A DNA stretch of 64,000 bases from Actinomadura sp. DC4 (GCF_030406325.1 NZ_JAUEQY010000015.1:124001-188000); one strand, 5' to 3'. Counted from the first letter of the stretch, positions 34,501 through 43,893 are shown. Notes: a model not told the origin generated them from the letters alone. Program-made: numbers and translations.

Positions 34501-34533
34501 CGCCGCGAGGGCCCGATAACCGAGAGGCCGATC

Positions 34534-36660
34534 GTGGAGACGACGACGGACTATATGACGGCGGGCGGCCTGCGCGTCGTCCGTACCTCCACTCCGGTGG
34601 ACCCGGCGCGCAAGAGCGAGGCGCTGGACGCGCTCGTCGAGGCCGTGGGCACCCGCCGTGGCGGCGTGCTCAGCTCCGGCATGGAGTACCCCGGCCGGTA
34701 CAGCCGCTGGCACATGGCCTACGTCGACCCGTGCCTGGAGGTCGTCGCCCGCGGTCGGCGCCTGACGGTGCGGGCGCTGAACGAGCGCGGCGAGGTGCTG
34801 CTCCCGGCCGTCACCGGCGCGCTGGCCGCCGCCGGCGAGCCCGGTGAGATCCCCGGCGGCGTCGAGGTGTTCGTCCCCTCCACCGACGAGGTCTTCGCGG
34901 AGGAGGAGCGCAGCCGCCGGCCCACCGTCTTCACCGCGCTGCGCGCGATCTGCGACCTGTTCGCCGGCGACGACCCGCACCTGGGCCTGTACGGCGCCTT
35001 CGGCTACGACCTGTCGTTCCAGTTCGAGCCGATCCGCCTCACCATCGACCGGCCGGCCGACCAGCGCGACCTCGTCCTGCACCTCGCCGACGAGATGATC
35101 GTGGTGGACCGCAAGCGCGAGACCTCGGCGCGGATGTCGTACGACTTCGAGGTCGGCGGGGTCAGCACCCGGGGCCTGCCGCGGCGCACCGAGCCGACCC
35201 CGGAGCCGCGCGCCCGCGAGCTGCCGCCCCAGCCGACGCCCGGCGCGTACGCCCAGGTGGTGCGCGACGCCAAGGACAAGTTCGTCCGCGGTGACCTGTT
35301 CGAGGTCGTGCCCGGCCACGTCATGTACGGCGCGTGCGAGTCGCCGGCGGCCTTCTTCGAGCGCCTGCGCGTCATCAACCCGGCGCCGTATGAGTTCTTC
35401 TTCAACCTGGGGGAGGGGGAGTACCTCGTCGGGGCCTCCCCGGAGATGTTCGTGCGCGTCACCGGCGACCGGGTCGAGACCTGCCCGATCTCCGGCACGA
35501 TCCGGCGCGGGGGCGACCCGCTGGAGGACGCCGACAACATCCTCACGCTCCTCAACTCGGCCAAGGACGAGTCGGAGCTGACGATGTGCACCGACGTCGA
35601 CCGCAACGACAAGTCGCGGGTCTGCGTGCCCGGCAGCGTGAAGGTCATCGGCCGCCGGCAGATCGAGATGTACTCCCGGCTGATCCACACCGTCGACCAC
35701 ATCGAGGGGCGGCTGCGGCCCGGCTACGACGCCCTCGACGCCTTCCTCACCCACATGTGGGCGGTCACCGTGACCGGCGCGCCCAAGACCTGGGCGATGC
35801 AGTTCATCGAGGACCACGAGGAGACCCCGCGGCGCTGGTACGGCGGCGCGGTCGGTTTCGTCGGCTTCGACGGCTCGATGAACACCGGCCTGACCCTGCG
35901 CACCGCCCAGATCCGCGACGGCGTCGCCGCGGTGCGCGCCGGGGCCACCCTGCTGTACGACTCCGATCCCGAGGCCGAGGAGCGCGAGACCTACCTCAAG
36001 GCGCGCGCCCTCATCGACGCGCTGTCCCCGGGCGAGGCGGCCGGCGGCGCGGCCGGCGCGGACCGCGGGCGGGCCGGCGAGGGCCTGACCGTGCTGCTCG
36101 TCGACCACCAGGACTCCTTCGTCAACACCCTGGCCGACTACTTCCGGCAGCAGGGCGCGGCCGTGACGACGCTCCGCTTCGGCTTCCCCGACAAGATGCT
36201 GGACGAGATCCGCCCCGACCTCGTGGTGCTGTCACCGGGGCCCGGCCGGCCCGCCGACTTCGACACGGCGGGTCTGCTCGACGCGGTCTACGCCCGCGAC
36301 CTGCCGGTCTTCGGGGTCTGCCTCGGCCTGCAGGGCATGGTCGAACACGCGGGCGGCGAGCTCGCGCTGCTGCCCGAGCCCGCGCACGGCAAGCCCGGGC
36401 AGGTCGAGGTGCGCGGAGGCGGCCTGTTCGCCGGCCTGCCGGAGGAGTTCACCGCGGCCCGCTACCACTCACTGCACACCACGGCCGGGCGGGTCCGCGG
36501 CTTCGAGGTCACCGCCTCGCTCGGCGACGTCGTCATGGCCATCGAGGACCCGGCCCGGCGGCGCTGGGCGGTGCAGTTCCACCCCGAGTCGATCCTCACC
36601 GCCACCGGCGAGACCGGGCACCGCATCATCACCAACGTCCTGGAGATGTGCCGCGGCTGA
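34534..36660 (+). CDS. trpEG: Anthranilate synthase, fused TrpE-TrpG
   Basis: 708-residue fusion converting chorismate and glutamine to anthranilate, the first step of tryptophan synthesis. The TrpE part (to about 510) has the chorismate-enzyme blocks FEVVPGHVMYG, CPISGTIRRG, DESELTMCTDVDRNDKSRVC and TVTGAPKTWAM. The TrpG glutaminase part has the Cys nucleophile in FGVCLGLQGMVEHAGG and His-Pro-Glu in VQFHPESIL. GTG at 34534 follows GAGAGG. Fused TrpEG occurs in Rhizobiales and in actinomycetes, where some copies serve secondary metabolism. The leader and attenuator upstream show tryptophan control. Confidence 0.95.
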   Translation: METTTDYMTAGGLRVVRTSTPVDPARKSEALDALVEAVGTRRGGVLSSGMEYPGRYSRWHMAYVDPCLEVVARGRRLTVRALNERGEVLLPAVTGALAAAGEPGEIPGGVEVFVPSTDEVFAEEERSRRPTVFTALRAICDLFAGDDPHLGLYGAFGYDLSFQFEPIRLTIDRPADQRDLVLHLADEMIVVDRKRETSARMSYDFEVGGVSTRGLPRRTEPTPEPRARELPPQPTPGAYAQVVRDAKDKFVRGDLFEVVPGHVMYGACESPAAFFERLRVINPAPYEFFFNLGEGEYLVGASPEMFVRVTGDRVETCPISGTIRRGGDPLEDADNILTLLNSAKDESELTMCTDVDRNDKSRVCVPGSVKVIGRRQIEMYSRLIHTVDHIEGRLRPGYDALDAFLTHMWAVTVTGAPKTWAMQFIEDHEETPRRWYGGAVGFVGFDGSMNTGLTLRTAQIRDGVAAVRAGATLLYDSDPEAEERETYLKARALIDALSPGEAAGGAAGADRGRAGEGLTVLLVDHQDSFVNTLADYFRQQGAAVTTLRFGFPDKMLDEIRPDLVVLSPGPGRPADFDTAGLLDAVYARDLPVFGVCLGLQGMVEHAGGELALLPEPAHGKPGQVEVRGGGLFAGLPEEFTAARYHSLHTTAGRVRGFEVTASLGDVVMAIEDPARRRWAVQFHPESILTATGETGHRIITNVLEMCRG

Positions 36661-37351
36661 CCTCCTCCATGCCGTCGCGCAGCCGCTCCAGCGGCGGCCG
36701 CAGCTCGGCGGGTGAGAACCTCGGCGCCGCGCGCTCGAGCCGTTCCTCACCCGCCCCGGCAAGGTAGACGTCGGTGCTGGTCGCGGCCACCTCGCCCTGG
36801 ATGATGAAGGTGCTCGTGCCCTGCGACTTGGACGCGGCGTTGTGCACGATCTCGTGCGGCTGGAAGTAGAACTCCCCGGCCGCGACCTTCACGCGCCGCG
36901 CCTCGCGCAGCCGGGCGGAGCCCACGCGCCGCAGGGCGTACTCCGTCTGGCCGCCGGGAGACTCATACCGGTACCGGTCCACTTCCAGCGGGCCGTCCGG
37001 ATCCTCCTCGAAGTCGGTCAGCTCCAGCTCGCCGCCCGCGATGTAGGACACGAAGTCCCAGCGGTGGTTGTGGTAGTCGCCGTCCACCCAGGGACGGCGC
37101 TGCCGCCACTCGTGCCAGACGAGCTTGCGCCCCGCCGGGGAGACGCCGAGCACCACCTTGGTGAAGTCGTTGTGGTGCTGGTAGCCGTTGGCCGCGCACC
37201 ACGCCAGGCGCTCCTCATCGGCCAGGATCGCCCGTACGAGCGCCAGGACGCCGCCGCGCCCGATGAAGGGACGGAAGAAGCCGTCCAGGTACGCGGAGGA
37301 GAGCGGCATCGCGTCGCCCAGGTCCGTCCACGCCGTTTCGCGGGATGTCAT
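36629..37351 (-). CDS. Uncharacterised cupin-like protein
   Basis: 240-residue soluble protein I do not recognise firmly. The centre has DYHNHRWDFVSYIAGGELELTDF, GEFYFQPHEIVHNAASKSQGTSTFIIQG and other beta-strand patterns with spaced His residues that suggest a cupin fold. The ATG at 37351 follows GGAG at about 4 bases; a GTG directly before it is an alternative. Its 3' end overlaps the end of trpEG by 32 bases on the opposite strand. Confidence 0.75.
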   Translation of the reverse strand: MTSRETAWTDLGDAMPLSSAYLDGFFRPFIGRGGVLALVRAILADEERLAWCAANGYQHHNDFTKVVLGVSPAGRKLVWHEWRQRRPWVDGDYHNHRWDFVSYIAGGELELTDFEEDPDGPLEVDRYRYESPGGQTEYALRRVGSARLREARRVKVAAGEFYFQPHEIVHNAASKSQGTSTFIIQGEVAATSTDVYLAGAGEERLERAAPRFSPAELRPPLERLRDGMEEVSRGTSPGRW

Positions 37352-37479
37352 CACGCTCCGATCGACCGGTGATCAATACAGGCCAATACCCGGTACGTCG
37401 TCGGTCTAGATCGATTCAGCCGTGACGTCGCTCCGGCCGCCCGGCGGGTTGGGCGATTCACCGGAGATATCAGTAAAGA

Positions 37480-39507
37480 TCAGATTAGGGCAACCTCAAC
37501 GCGATTGTCGTGAAAGACCGCTCCGCGTCCCATGTCCGCATCACGCTCGTCGATGGTCGCGTTGACCGTCGCGCCACCGTTGAGTTTGGCCCAGTGGCCC
37601 TTGGTCGTGGCCGCGACGCCGGGGCGTACCCGGTCCGAGACCTCCGCGACGGCCTCGAACGCTCCGCGCCCGTTGTGGACGCGTACGGCGTCCTCGGAGG
37701 CGATGCCGCGCGCCGCGGCGTCGTCGGGGTGCAGGACGATCGTCGGCGCGCCGGCCCGGCGGCGCAGCTCGGGGTTGTTGCCGAAGGTCGTGTTGAGGAA
37801 GTGGTGCGAGGCGCCGGAGATCAGGACCAGCCCCTCGCCGGGGTCGGCGTGTGAGGTGAAGCCGGGCAGCGGGTCGTGCCCGAGGCGGGTGGCGCGCTGA
37901 GAGTAGAACTCCAGCCGCCCCGACGAGGTCGGGAACCCATCGGCGAACGGCAGGAACGGCCGGTCGACGTTGAGGCGGACGAAACCCTGCTCGCGGAGCC
38001 TCTCCAGGGTGATGGCCTCCAGGGAGGGATGCGGGGAGTCGAGCAACTGGCGTACGAGGTCCTCGTCGGAGTCGTACAGGCTCGGCTCGGTCATGCTCAT
38101 CCGCCGCGCCAGCCGCCGGAACGTCTCGGAGGTGGACAGGCACTCGCCCGGCGGGGCGACGGCCGGCTCGTTGAAGACGAGGTAGAGGTGCCCGTACCCG
38201 GCGATGACGTCCAGGTGCTCGGGCTGCATCGTGGCGGGCAGCACGATGTCGGCGTAGTCGGTGGTGTCGGTGGGGAAGTGCTCCAGGACCACAGTGAACA
38301 GGTCCTCGCGGGCCAGCCCGCGGCGGACCTTCCCCTGGTCGGGGTTGCTGCCGACGGGGTTGGCGCCGATCACGAACAGCGCCTTGACCGGCGGGTCGTC
38401 CACCTCCAGCAGGCCCTCGCCGAGGCGTGTCATCGTCAGGCTCCGCACCGGGTGCGGCAGCAGGTCGATGCGTACGAGGCCCGGCAGGTTGAGCTTGAAG
38501 TGCCCGCTGGTGGAGTAGCACAGGCCGCCGCCGCGCAGCGCCCAGTCGCCGGTGACGCCGGGCAGGCACGCGAGCGTGCGCAGGGCCATGCCGCCGCCGG
38601 CGTGCCGCTGCATGCCCTGTGTCGCCCGGATCGCGGTCGGCCGGGTCCGCGCGATCCGCTCGGCGAGCGCGACGACGTCTTCCTCGGGCAGCCCGGTGAT
38701 CTTCGCCACGCGGTCCGGGGGGAACTCCTCGATCCGGTTGCGGAAGGACTCCCAGCCGAGCGTGTACTTCTCGATGTAGGCCTGGTCGTGCGCGCCCATG
38801 CGGACGATCACGTGCAGCAGGCCGAGGGCGAGGGCGGCGTCGGTGCCCGGGATCGGCGCCAGGTGCTCGTCCGCCTGCGCGGCCGTACGGGTGCGGACCG
38901 GGTCGATCGCCACGACGTACGCGCCGTCGCGCCGGGCGTCCTGGACGAACTTCCACGAGTGGTGGCCGCTGGTCAGCGGGTTGGTGCCCCACAGCAGGAT
39001 CAGCCTCGAATGGGCGAAGTCCTCCGGATCCATGCCACCGGAGGTGCCGAGGGTGTACTTCAGCCCGGTCGCCCCCGCGATCGAGCAGATCGTCGGCTCG
39101 TGCACCGAGGCGCCGAGCACGTTGAAGAACCGGCGGCCGGCGAAGCCCTCCAGGCCCTGGATGTAGCCCAGCGAGCCGGTGCCGTGGAAGGGCCAGACGG
39201 CCTGGCCGCCGTACTCCCGCCTGATCTCCTCCAGGCGTACGGCGATCTCGCTGAGGGCCTCGTCCCAGCTGATCCGCTCGAACCGTCCCTCTCCCTTGCG
39301 GCCGATCCGCCGCATCGGGTGCAGGACGCGGTCGGGCGCCTTGGTGTGCTCCAGGTAGCGGTTGACCTTGACGCACAGCGCGCCGCGGGTGACCGGATGC
39401 TCGGGGTTGCCGCGCAGGTTCACCGCCTCGCCGTCGTCGTCGACGGTGACCACCCAGGAGCAGGCGTCCGGGCAGTCGAGCGGGCAGGCGCCGAGGACCT
39501 TCCTCAC
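37480..39507 (-). CDS. Molybdopterin oxidoreductase (formate-dehydrogenase/DMSO-reductase family)
   Basis: 675-residue molybdenum enzyme. The N-terminal 4Fe-4S site is visible as CPLDCPDACSW and a fourth Cys in RGALCVKVNRY. The molybdopterin domains include GTNPLTSGHHSW, GANPVGSNPDQGK and the C-terminal dinucleotide-binding domain (LVLISGASHHFLNTTFGN). There is no selenocysteine-like TGA. No membrane anchor or signal peptide is present, so it is cytoplasmic. The substrate cannot be deduced; many actinomycetes carry such orphan enzymes. Its start overlaps the stop of the gene upstream (ATGA). Confidence 0.92.
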   Translation of the reverse strand: MRKVLGACPLDCPDACSWVVTVDDDGEAVNLRGNPEHPVTRGALCVKVNRYLEHTKAPDRVLHPMRRIGRKGEGRFERISWDEALSEIAVRLEEIRREYGGQAVWPFHGTGSLGYIQGLEGFAGRRFFNVLGASVHEPTICSIAGATGLKYTLGTSGGMDPEDFAHSRLILLWGTNPLTSGHHSWKFVQDARRDGAYVVAIDPVRTRTAAQADEHLAPIPGTDAALALGLLHVIVRMGAHDQAYIEKYTLGWESFRNRIEEFPPDRVAKITGLPEEDVVALAERIARTRPTAIRATQGMQRHAGGGMALRTLACLPGVTGDWALRGGGLCYSTSGHFKLNLPGLVRIDLLPHPVRSLTMTRLGEGLLEVDDPPVKALFVIGANPVGSNPDQGKVRRGLAREDLFTVVLEHFPTDTTDYADIVLPATMQPEHLDVIAGYGHLYLVFNEPAVAPPGECLSTSETFRRLARRMSMTEPSLYDSDEDLVRQLLDSPHPSLEAITLERLREQGFVRLNVDRPFLPFADGFPTSSGRLEFYSQRATRLGHDPLPGFTSHADPGEGLVLISGASHHFLNTTFGNNPELRRRAGAPTIVLHPDDAAARGIASEDAVRVHNGRGAFEAVAEVSDRVRPGVAATTKGHWAKLNGGATVNATIDERDADMGRGAVFHDNRVEVALI

Positions 39508-40010
39508 ACCTGGTCCTCCACCCGGCGGTCACGGAGGTAGCCCTCGATGTCGGGACCCTCCGGCCGGGCGAGCACGTGCTCCAGCCAGGCGCGCCGCTCG
39601 AAGTCGGTGACGGCTAGCTCCCAGACGCAGCCGACGGCCGGCGTCGGATGCGGCCGCATCGTGCCGAGCCTGGTCGGCAGCGAGGAGTACCTGCGCTGGT
39701 GGAGCTCGGTCTCCCCGGCCCACCAGTCGAAGATCGCGAAGGCGTAGTCCCTGGCGTCGTGGAGGATGACGAAGCCGATGCCGTACCGGTCGATGTCGTG
39801 CGGGTCGCCGCCGCCGGTGTGGACGGCGGGGCTCGGCAGGACCGACGGGGCCAGCGCCTCGGCGACGGTGGCGAGCTCGGGCCGGGGCGGACCGCCGTCG
39901 ACGGTGATCCCGTAGACCTTCAGCCGCCAGCCGGCGGTCTCGTGCAGCTTGAGGAAGCTGACGGCCCGCGGCCGGTACGCGCCGGTCCTGGTCATCGTGC
40001 TCTCGGTCAC
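39504..40010 (-). CDS. Uncharacterised protein coupled to the molybdopterin enzyme
   Basis: 168-residue soluble protein with AVSFLKLHETAGWRLKVYGI, YGIGFVILHDARDYAFAIFDWWAGE and a C-terminal CVWELAVTDFERRAWLEHVL. I do not recognise the family. AGGAGG at 5 bases before the GTG at 40010 decides the start; an open frame upstream has no homology. Its stop overlaps the oxidoreductase start by four bases, so the two are translated together, but whether they act together is unknown. Confidence 0.8.
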   Translation of the reverse strand: MTESTMTRTGAYRPRAVSFLKLHETAGWRLKVYGITVDGGPPRPELATVAEALAPSVLPSPAVHTGGGDPHDIDRYGIGFVILHDARDYAFAIFDWWAGETELHQRRYSSLPTRLGTMRPHPTPAVGCVWELAVTDFERRAWLEHVLARPEGPDIEGYLRDRRVEDQV

Positions 40011-40108
40011 TAACCCCTCCTGAGGTCTCCTTACATTTATACCTTTCAGGAATGTCGCCAGTAGACGGGCATTACACAGGGGGCGTGCCGGGCGGGCGGC
40101 CGCGCCTC

Positions 40109-40114
40109 TAGGCT
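40109..40114 (+). promoter_or_regulatory. -10 hexamer of a probable leaderless transcript
   Basis: TAGGCT ends 8 bases before the ATG at 40123, so the first ThyX-like gene is probably transcribed from its start codon. Confidence 0.5.
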
Positions 40115-40122
40115 TGTGGCCC

Positions 40123-40920
40123 ATGAAGAGCGTTGAACCCTCGGTCTACCTGGTCGCACGTCCGGAGCTCGACTACGACGAGGTGGCCCGCTACCTCGGC
40201 GAGGTGGGCGGCACGGCGTGGCTGGAGCGGCTCGACCGCGGCGACCTCGACGACGAGCTCAGCGACCCGCAGACTCTCGCCGAGTTCGCCGGGCGGCTCT
40301 GCTACCGCTCATGGGAGCCGGGGCTCAACCCGAACGTCACCAAGATCCGTACGGACCAGGCCGCGTACCTGGAGAACATCCTGCGGAGCCTGCACGGCTC
40401 GGTCCTGGAGCACGTCAGCTTCTCCTTCGTCCTGCACAACGTGAGCCGGGTCCTCACCCACGAGCTGGCCCGCCACCGCCCCGGCGTGGCGATCTCCCAG
40501 GAGTCGCTCCGCTTCGTACGGCTGCAGGACCTGCCGTTCTGGTTCCCCGAGTGGGCGCAAGAGGACGCCGAGCTGATGAAGCGCGCCACCGCCCTCCTGT
40601 CCCAGATGGAGGAGTTCCAGGGCTGGATGGCCGAGCACTTCGGGCTGGACGACGAGGGCGTTCCGTTCAAGGAGAAGAAGCACAAGACGAGCTTCATGCG
40701 CCGGTTCGCCCCGGAGGGCGTCGCGACGGGCCTGGTGTGGACCGCCAACGTCCGTACGCTCCGGCACGTGATCGAGGCCCGTACGGCCCCAGGGGCCGAG
40801 GAGGAGATCCGCCTGCTCTTCGGGCGTCTCGGTGAGCTGATGCGGGGCGAGGCCCCGGCACTGTTCGGCGACTACGTGGTCGAGGACGGCGCGTGGACCC
40901 CGCGGTGGCGTAAGGTCTGA
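40123..40920 (+). CDS. Divergent ThyX-family protein
   Basis: 265-residue homologue of flavin-dependent thymidylate synthase. The ThyX signature is present in altered form, ARHRPGVAISQESLRF (Arg117-His-Arg), with one extra residue compared with the usual RHRx7S and Phe for the final Tyr. There is also VSFSFVLHNVSRVLTHELARH before it and TANVRTLRHVIEART for the second conserved Arg/His region. It may still bind FAD and dUMP, but could have another activity. A second, canonical thyX begins 5 bases after its stop. The ATG at 40123 is supported by a -10 hexamer 8 bases upstream. Confidence 0.88.
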   Translation: MKSVEPSVYLVARPELDYDEVARYLGEVGGTAWLERLDRGDLDDELSDPQTLAEFAGRLCYRSWEPGLNPNVTKIRTDQAAYLENILRSLHGSVLEHVSFSFVLHNVSRVLTHELARHRPGVAISQESLRFVRLQDLPFWFPEWAQEDAELMKRATALLSQMEEFQGWMAEHFGLDDEGVPFKEKKHKTSFMRRFAPEGVATGLVWTANVRTLRHVIEARTAPGAEEEIRLLFGRLGELMRGEAPALFGDYVVEDGAWTPRWRKV

Positions 40921-40925
40921 CCGCG

Positions 40926-41639
40926 ATGGAGATCTCTTTCCGCAGTGACATGACCGTCGAGCTGGTCAAACACGTGGCCTCCGACGCCGACGTGATCTGG
41001 GCGGCCCGCGTGTCGACCAAGGGGGAGAGCTCCCTCGCCGACCTCTCGTCCGACCCCTCGCGCTCGGCGGGTCTGATCAACTTCCTGATGCGCGACCGGC
41101 ACGGCACGCCGTTCGAGCACTCGTCGATGACGTTCTACGTGCGCGCGCCGATCTTCGTGTTCCGGGAGTTCATGCGGCACCGGACGTTCAGCTACAACGA
41201 GGAGAGCGGCCGCTATCGCGAGCTGGAGCCGGAGTTCTACGTGCCCGGCCCGGAGCGCAAGCTGGTCCAGATCGGAAAGGCGGGCCGGTACGACTTCGTC
41301 GACGGCACGCCGGAGCAGCACAAACTGGTGACCGAGGCGACCCGGGAGTCCTGCCGCCGGGCTTATGCCGCGTACCGGGAGATGCTGGAGGCGGGAGTGG
41401 CGCGCGAGGTGGCCCGTACGGTCCTGCCGGTCGGGCTTTACTCCTCGATGTACGCGACCTGCAACGCCCGCGCCCTGATGAACTTCCTGTCCCTGCGCAC
41501 CCGCCACGACGACGCCGCGTACCCGTCGTTCCCGCAGCGGGAGATCGAGCTCGTCGCGGAGGCGATGGAGCGCGAGTGGGCCGCGATCATGCCCCTGACC
41601 CACGCGGCCTTCGAGTCGAACGGCCGCGTCGCCCCGTAA
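40926..41639 (+). CDS. thyX: Flavin-dependent thymidylate synthase ThyX
   Basis: 237-residue enzyme converting dUMP to dTMP with methylene-THF, NADPH and FAD. The signature RHRTFSYNEESGRY (Arg84-His85-Arg86, Ser94) is canonical, and the C-terminal SMYATCNARALMNFLSLR is the second family motif. The protein works as a tetramer. It follows a divergent ThyX paralogue by 5 bases, so both come from one transcript; this tandem arrangement is unusual. Confidence 0.95.
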   Translation: MEISFRSDMTVELVKHVASDADVIWAARVSTKGESSLADLSSDPSRSAGLINFLMRDRHGTPFEHSSMTFYVRAPIFVFREFMRHRTFSYNEESGRYRELEPEFYVPGPERKLVQIGKAGRYDFVDGTPEQHKLVTEATRESCRRAYAAYREMLEAGVAREVARTVLPVGLYSSMYATCNARALMNFLSLRTRHDDAAYPSFPQREIELVAEAMEREWAAIMPLTHAAFESNGRVAP

Positions 41640-42272
41640 GAGATCTACAACGTAAAGGCGTCGGCCTCGGTCGGCCGGACCACCTGACTTCACCGCGACG
41701 CGCGCGTCGACCGATGACAATCGCACTACGTCCGATGATCTGGTCGATCGCCGACGACTCGCACCGGCGTTCCTCGTCGGCCGCGCGGGCGTTGTTCCGG
41801 CTCGCCTCGAGGCTGACCGGCTGGACGCGCCGGGCCCATAGCCGCGCGCCGATCCCGCACGAGCGGAAGTCGGCGGTGGAGCTCGAGCCGGGGGACTCGG
41901 GCGGAGGAGGACACCCGTCCGGCGGACGAGCCCGGCGTGCGCGAATCGTCGGTCTCCGGTAAGGCCCGCGCCGGGGCACCGCGGACCAGGAGCCGGCGTT
42001 CCGCGCCCTGACAGACGATGCGGGCGAGGGGCGGGTCGAGGAGGCGGACCTCGTCGCCGCCGTGGCGGACCGGGGACACGCCAGGGCGGACGCCCGGCGC
42101 GCGCTGCGGGCGGCGTTGCACGCGGGACTGCTGGCCCGGACCGGCGCCTCGCCCGGCGGCTCCCGGCCGAGCTCGCCCGGCTTCGCTGCGGCGGCACCGA
42201 CGCCGGCGCGGACCTCCACCAGGCCCTGAGCGGGCTCGCCGACCAGGTCGGCCGGCCTCGTCCTCGGGCGCG
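41640..42272. other. Gene-poor stretch with a possible decayed coding segment
   Basis: 633 bases without a convincing intact gene. On the plus strand one frame from about 41984 to 42229 reads like part of a helical protein (EEADLVAAVADRGHARADA, RALRAALHAGLLARTG), but has no start and is preceded in frame by a stop near 41960. It may be the remains of a gene. The bases before it show no protein-like frame on either strand. Confidence 0.3.
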
Positions 42273-42830
42273 TCACGTAGCGGCGGTGGCCTGTTCCGAG
42301 TAGATCACGAGGGTCTGTTCCGGATGCTCGGCGACGTGGAACGCGGTGTGCGTCATCGTGATCGGCCCGCGCCTGGGGTGGCGTAGGCGCTTGGTGCCCG
42401 CGTGGCTGACCTGGATGTCGTACCGGGGCCACCAGGACCGTACCTCCGGGCTCGCCGTCTGGAGTTCCTCCACCAGGCGGGTGAGGCGCGGATGGGAAGG
42501 ATGGCGTCCGGCCGACGCGCGCAGGCGGGCGAGCAGGCCCTGGGCCTCGCGTTCCCAGTCCACCAGGACGACCCGCGCGCCGGGATCGGTGAACATCCAG
42601 CGTGCCAGATTCGACGGCGCGGCGATGCCGAAGAGTTCGGCGGCGGCGGTGTTGCGGCTCAGCACGTCGTAGCAGAAGCCCGTGACGTAGGCGGGGTTGG
42701 GCTCCACCAAGGACGGGACGGCCGCGACCCCGGCGGCCAGTCGCTCCGGCTCGTCGAAGTCCTCGGCTCCGCCGTTGCCCGCGAGATGGAAGAGATGCTC
42801 GCGCTCGTGCCCGGTCAGCCGCAGCGCCAA
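42273..42830 (-). pseudogene. XRE-family regulator lacking its N-terminal helix-turn-helix
   Basis: The frame encodes the MmyB-like C-terminal domain of actinobacterial XRE regulators (VEPNPAYVTGFCYDVLSRN, LARWMFTDPGARVVLVDWE, HYDIQ-like WPRYDIQVSHAGTKRL). Homology begins with ALRLTGHEREHLFHLAG, which corresponds to the end of the DNA-binding domain; the roughly 75 residues before it are missing. A full-length relative is encoded at 44971-45843. The missing 5' part ends at the point where the divergent dehydrogenase also lacks its start, so one deletion probably removed both. Confidence 0.7.
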
Positions 42831-42897
42831 ACTCGACTCACTGGGCCGGCCCCTGCGATCCGCGGAGGTCCCCGAGCCCGTCCTCCGCGGGGGCGGC

Positions 42898-43893
42898 GTG
42901 ATCATCACGGTGCTCGCCGCCGCCGTACCCGCCTACACCCGTGCCCTCATCGGTGGCGAACGCGGCACCATCCCCACGCCGCTCGTCCTCGGCGCCGCGT
43001 GTGTCGGCCGGGTCGAGGCCGTGGCCGACGAGGTGTTCAACGTCGCGCCGGGCGACATCGTCGTCGACATCGCGCTCCTCGGATCCGGCGACACCGCCGA
43101 GCCGCAGGAGATCCTTGTCGGCTGGACCGGCGTCGGGGGACGAGGAAGAGCCACCCGGACGACCGAAGGAATGCAGGCGCTCTGGCACGACGGGGTGTTC
43201 GCCGAGCGCGCCCTGTGCCCGAAGGAGTGCCTCGTCCGCCTGCCGGGAGCGGGGAGGTATCCGCGGCCGGACAAGCTGGCCTTCCTGCCCTGGCTCGGCA
43301 TCGCCGCCGAGGGCCTGAACCGTGCCGGCCTGCAGGCCGGTCACGTCGTCGTGGTCGTCGGAGCGACCGGCCAGCTCGGCGGCGCGGCCGTCCTCGGGGC
43401 GCTGGCCCGGGGCGCGGCGCGGGTCGTCGCGGTCGGGCGCAACGCCGGAGCCCTGGACCGGCTGGCCGGGCTGGACCGCCGCGTCGTGCCGGTGGCCCTG
43501 ACCGGCGACCGCGAACAGGACGCGAAGGCGATCACCGCGGCGAGCGGTGGCGCCGACAGAGTGCTCGACGCCCTCGGCGACGTGCCGAGCGCCGGACCGA
43601 CGCTGGCCGGCTACGACAGCCTGCGTCCCGGCGGCACCATGGTCGTCATCGGCGGGGTGAGACAGGATCTGCCCCTGCCGTACGGCGACCTCATGCGCCG
43701 GCGGCTCACCGTCGCCGGCTCGTGGATGTGCTCGCCCGCCACCGCGCTGACGGTCTGGAACATGGTGGCCGCCGGGACACTCGACCTCGGCCCGCTCGGC
43801 GTGCGCACGGTCGGCCTGGACGACCCGGCGGGCGCGCTCGACCTCGCCGCGAACACCTCCGGCCCGGAGTTCGTCGCGCTCGTGCCCGGCTGA
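42898..43893 (+). CDS. MDR-family zinc-type dehydrogenase, 5'-truncated
   Basis: Medium-chain dehydrogenase/quinone-reductase-like protein. The frame has homology from about 42847 (PLRSAEVPEP) but no plausible start upstream; GTG at 42898 would give 331 residues. The Rossmann motif VVVVGATGQLGGAAVLGA and the later SGGADRVLDALGDV and GGTMVVIGGV are intact. The first ten or so family residues are missing, at the same place where the divergent regulator is cut. It may be unexpressed. Its TGA directly abuts the stop of the SDR gene on the other strand. Confidence 0.65.
   Translation: MIITVLAAAVPAYTRALIGGERGTIPTPLVLGAACVGRVEAVADEVFNVAPGDIVVDIALLGSGDTAEPQEILVGWTGVGGRGRATRTTEGMQALWHDGVFAERALCPKECLVRLPGAGRYPRPDKLAFLPWLGIAAEGLNRAGLQAGHVVVVVGATGQLGGAAVLGALARGAARVVAVGRNAGALDRLAGLDRRVVPVALTGDREQDAKAITAASGGADRVLDALGDVPSAGPTLAGYDSLRPGGTMVVIGGVRQDLPLPYGDLMRRRLTVAGSWMCSPATALTVWNMVAAGTLDLGPLGVRTVGLDDPAGALDLAANTSGPEFVALVPG

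Noticed and set aside
34390-36108. Long minus-strand open frame opposite trpEG
   Set aside because: trpEG is unambiguous on the plus strand and the opposite frame shows no family.
41714-41962. Plus-strand frame starting at an ATG after thyX
   Set aside because: Arg/Ser-rich sequence with no ribosome-binding site or domain; it could at most be part of a decayed gene.
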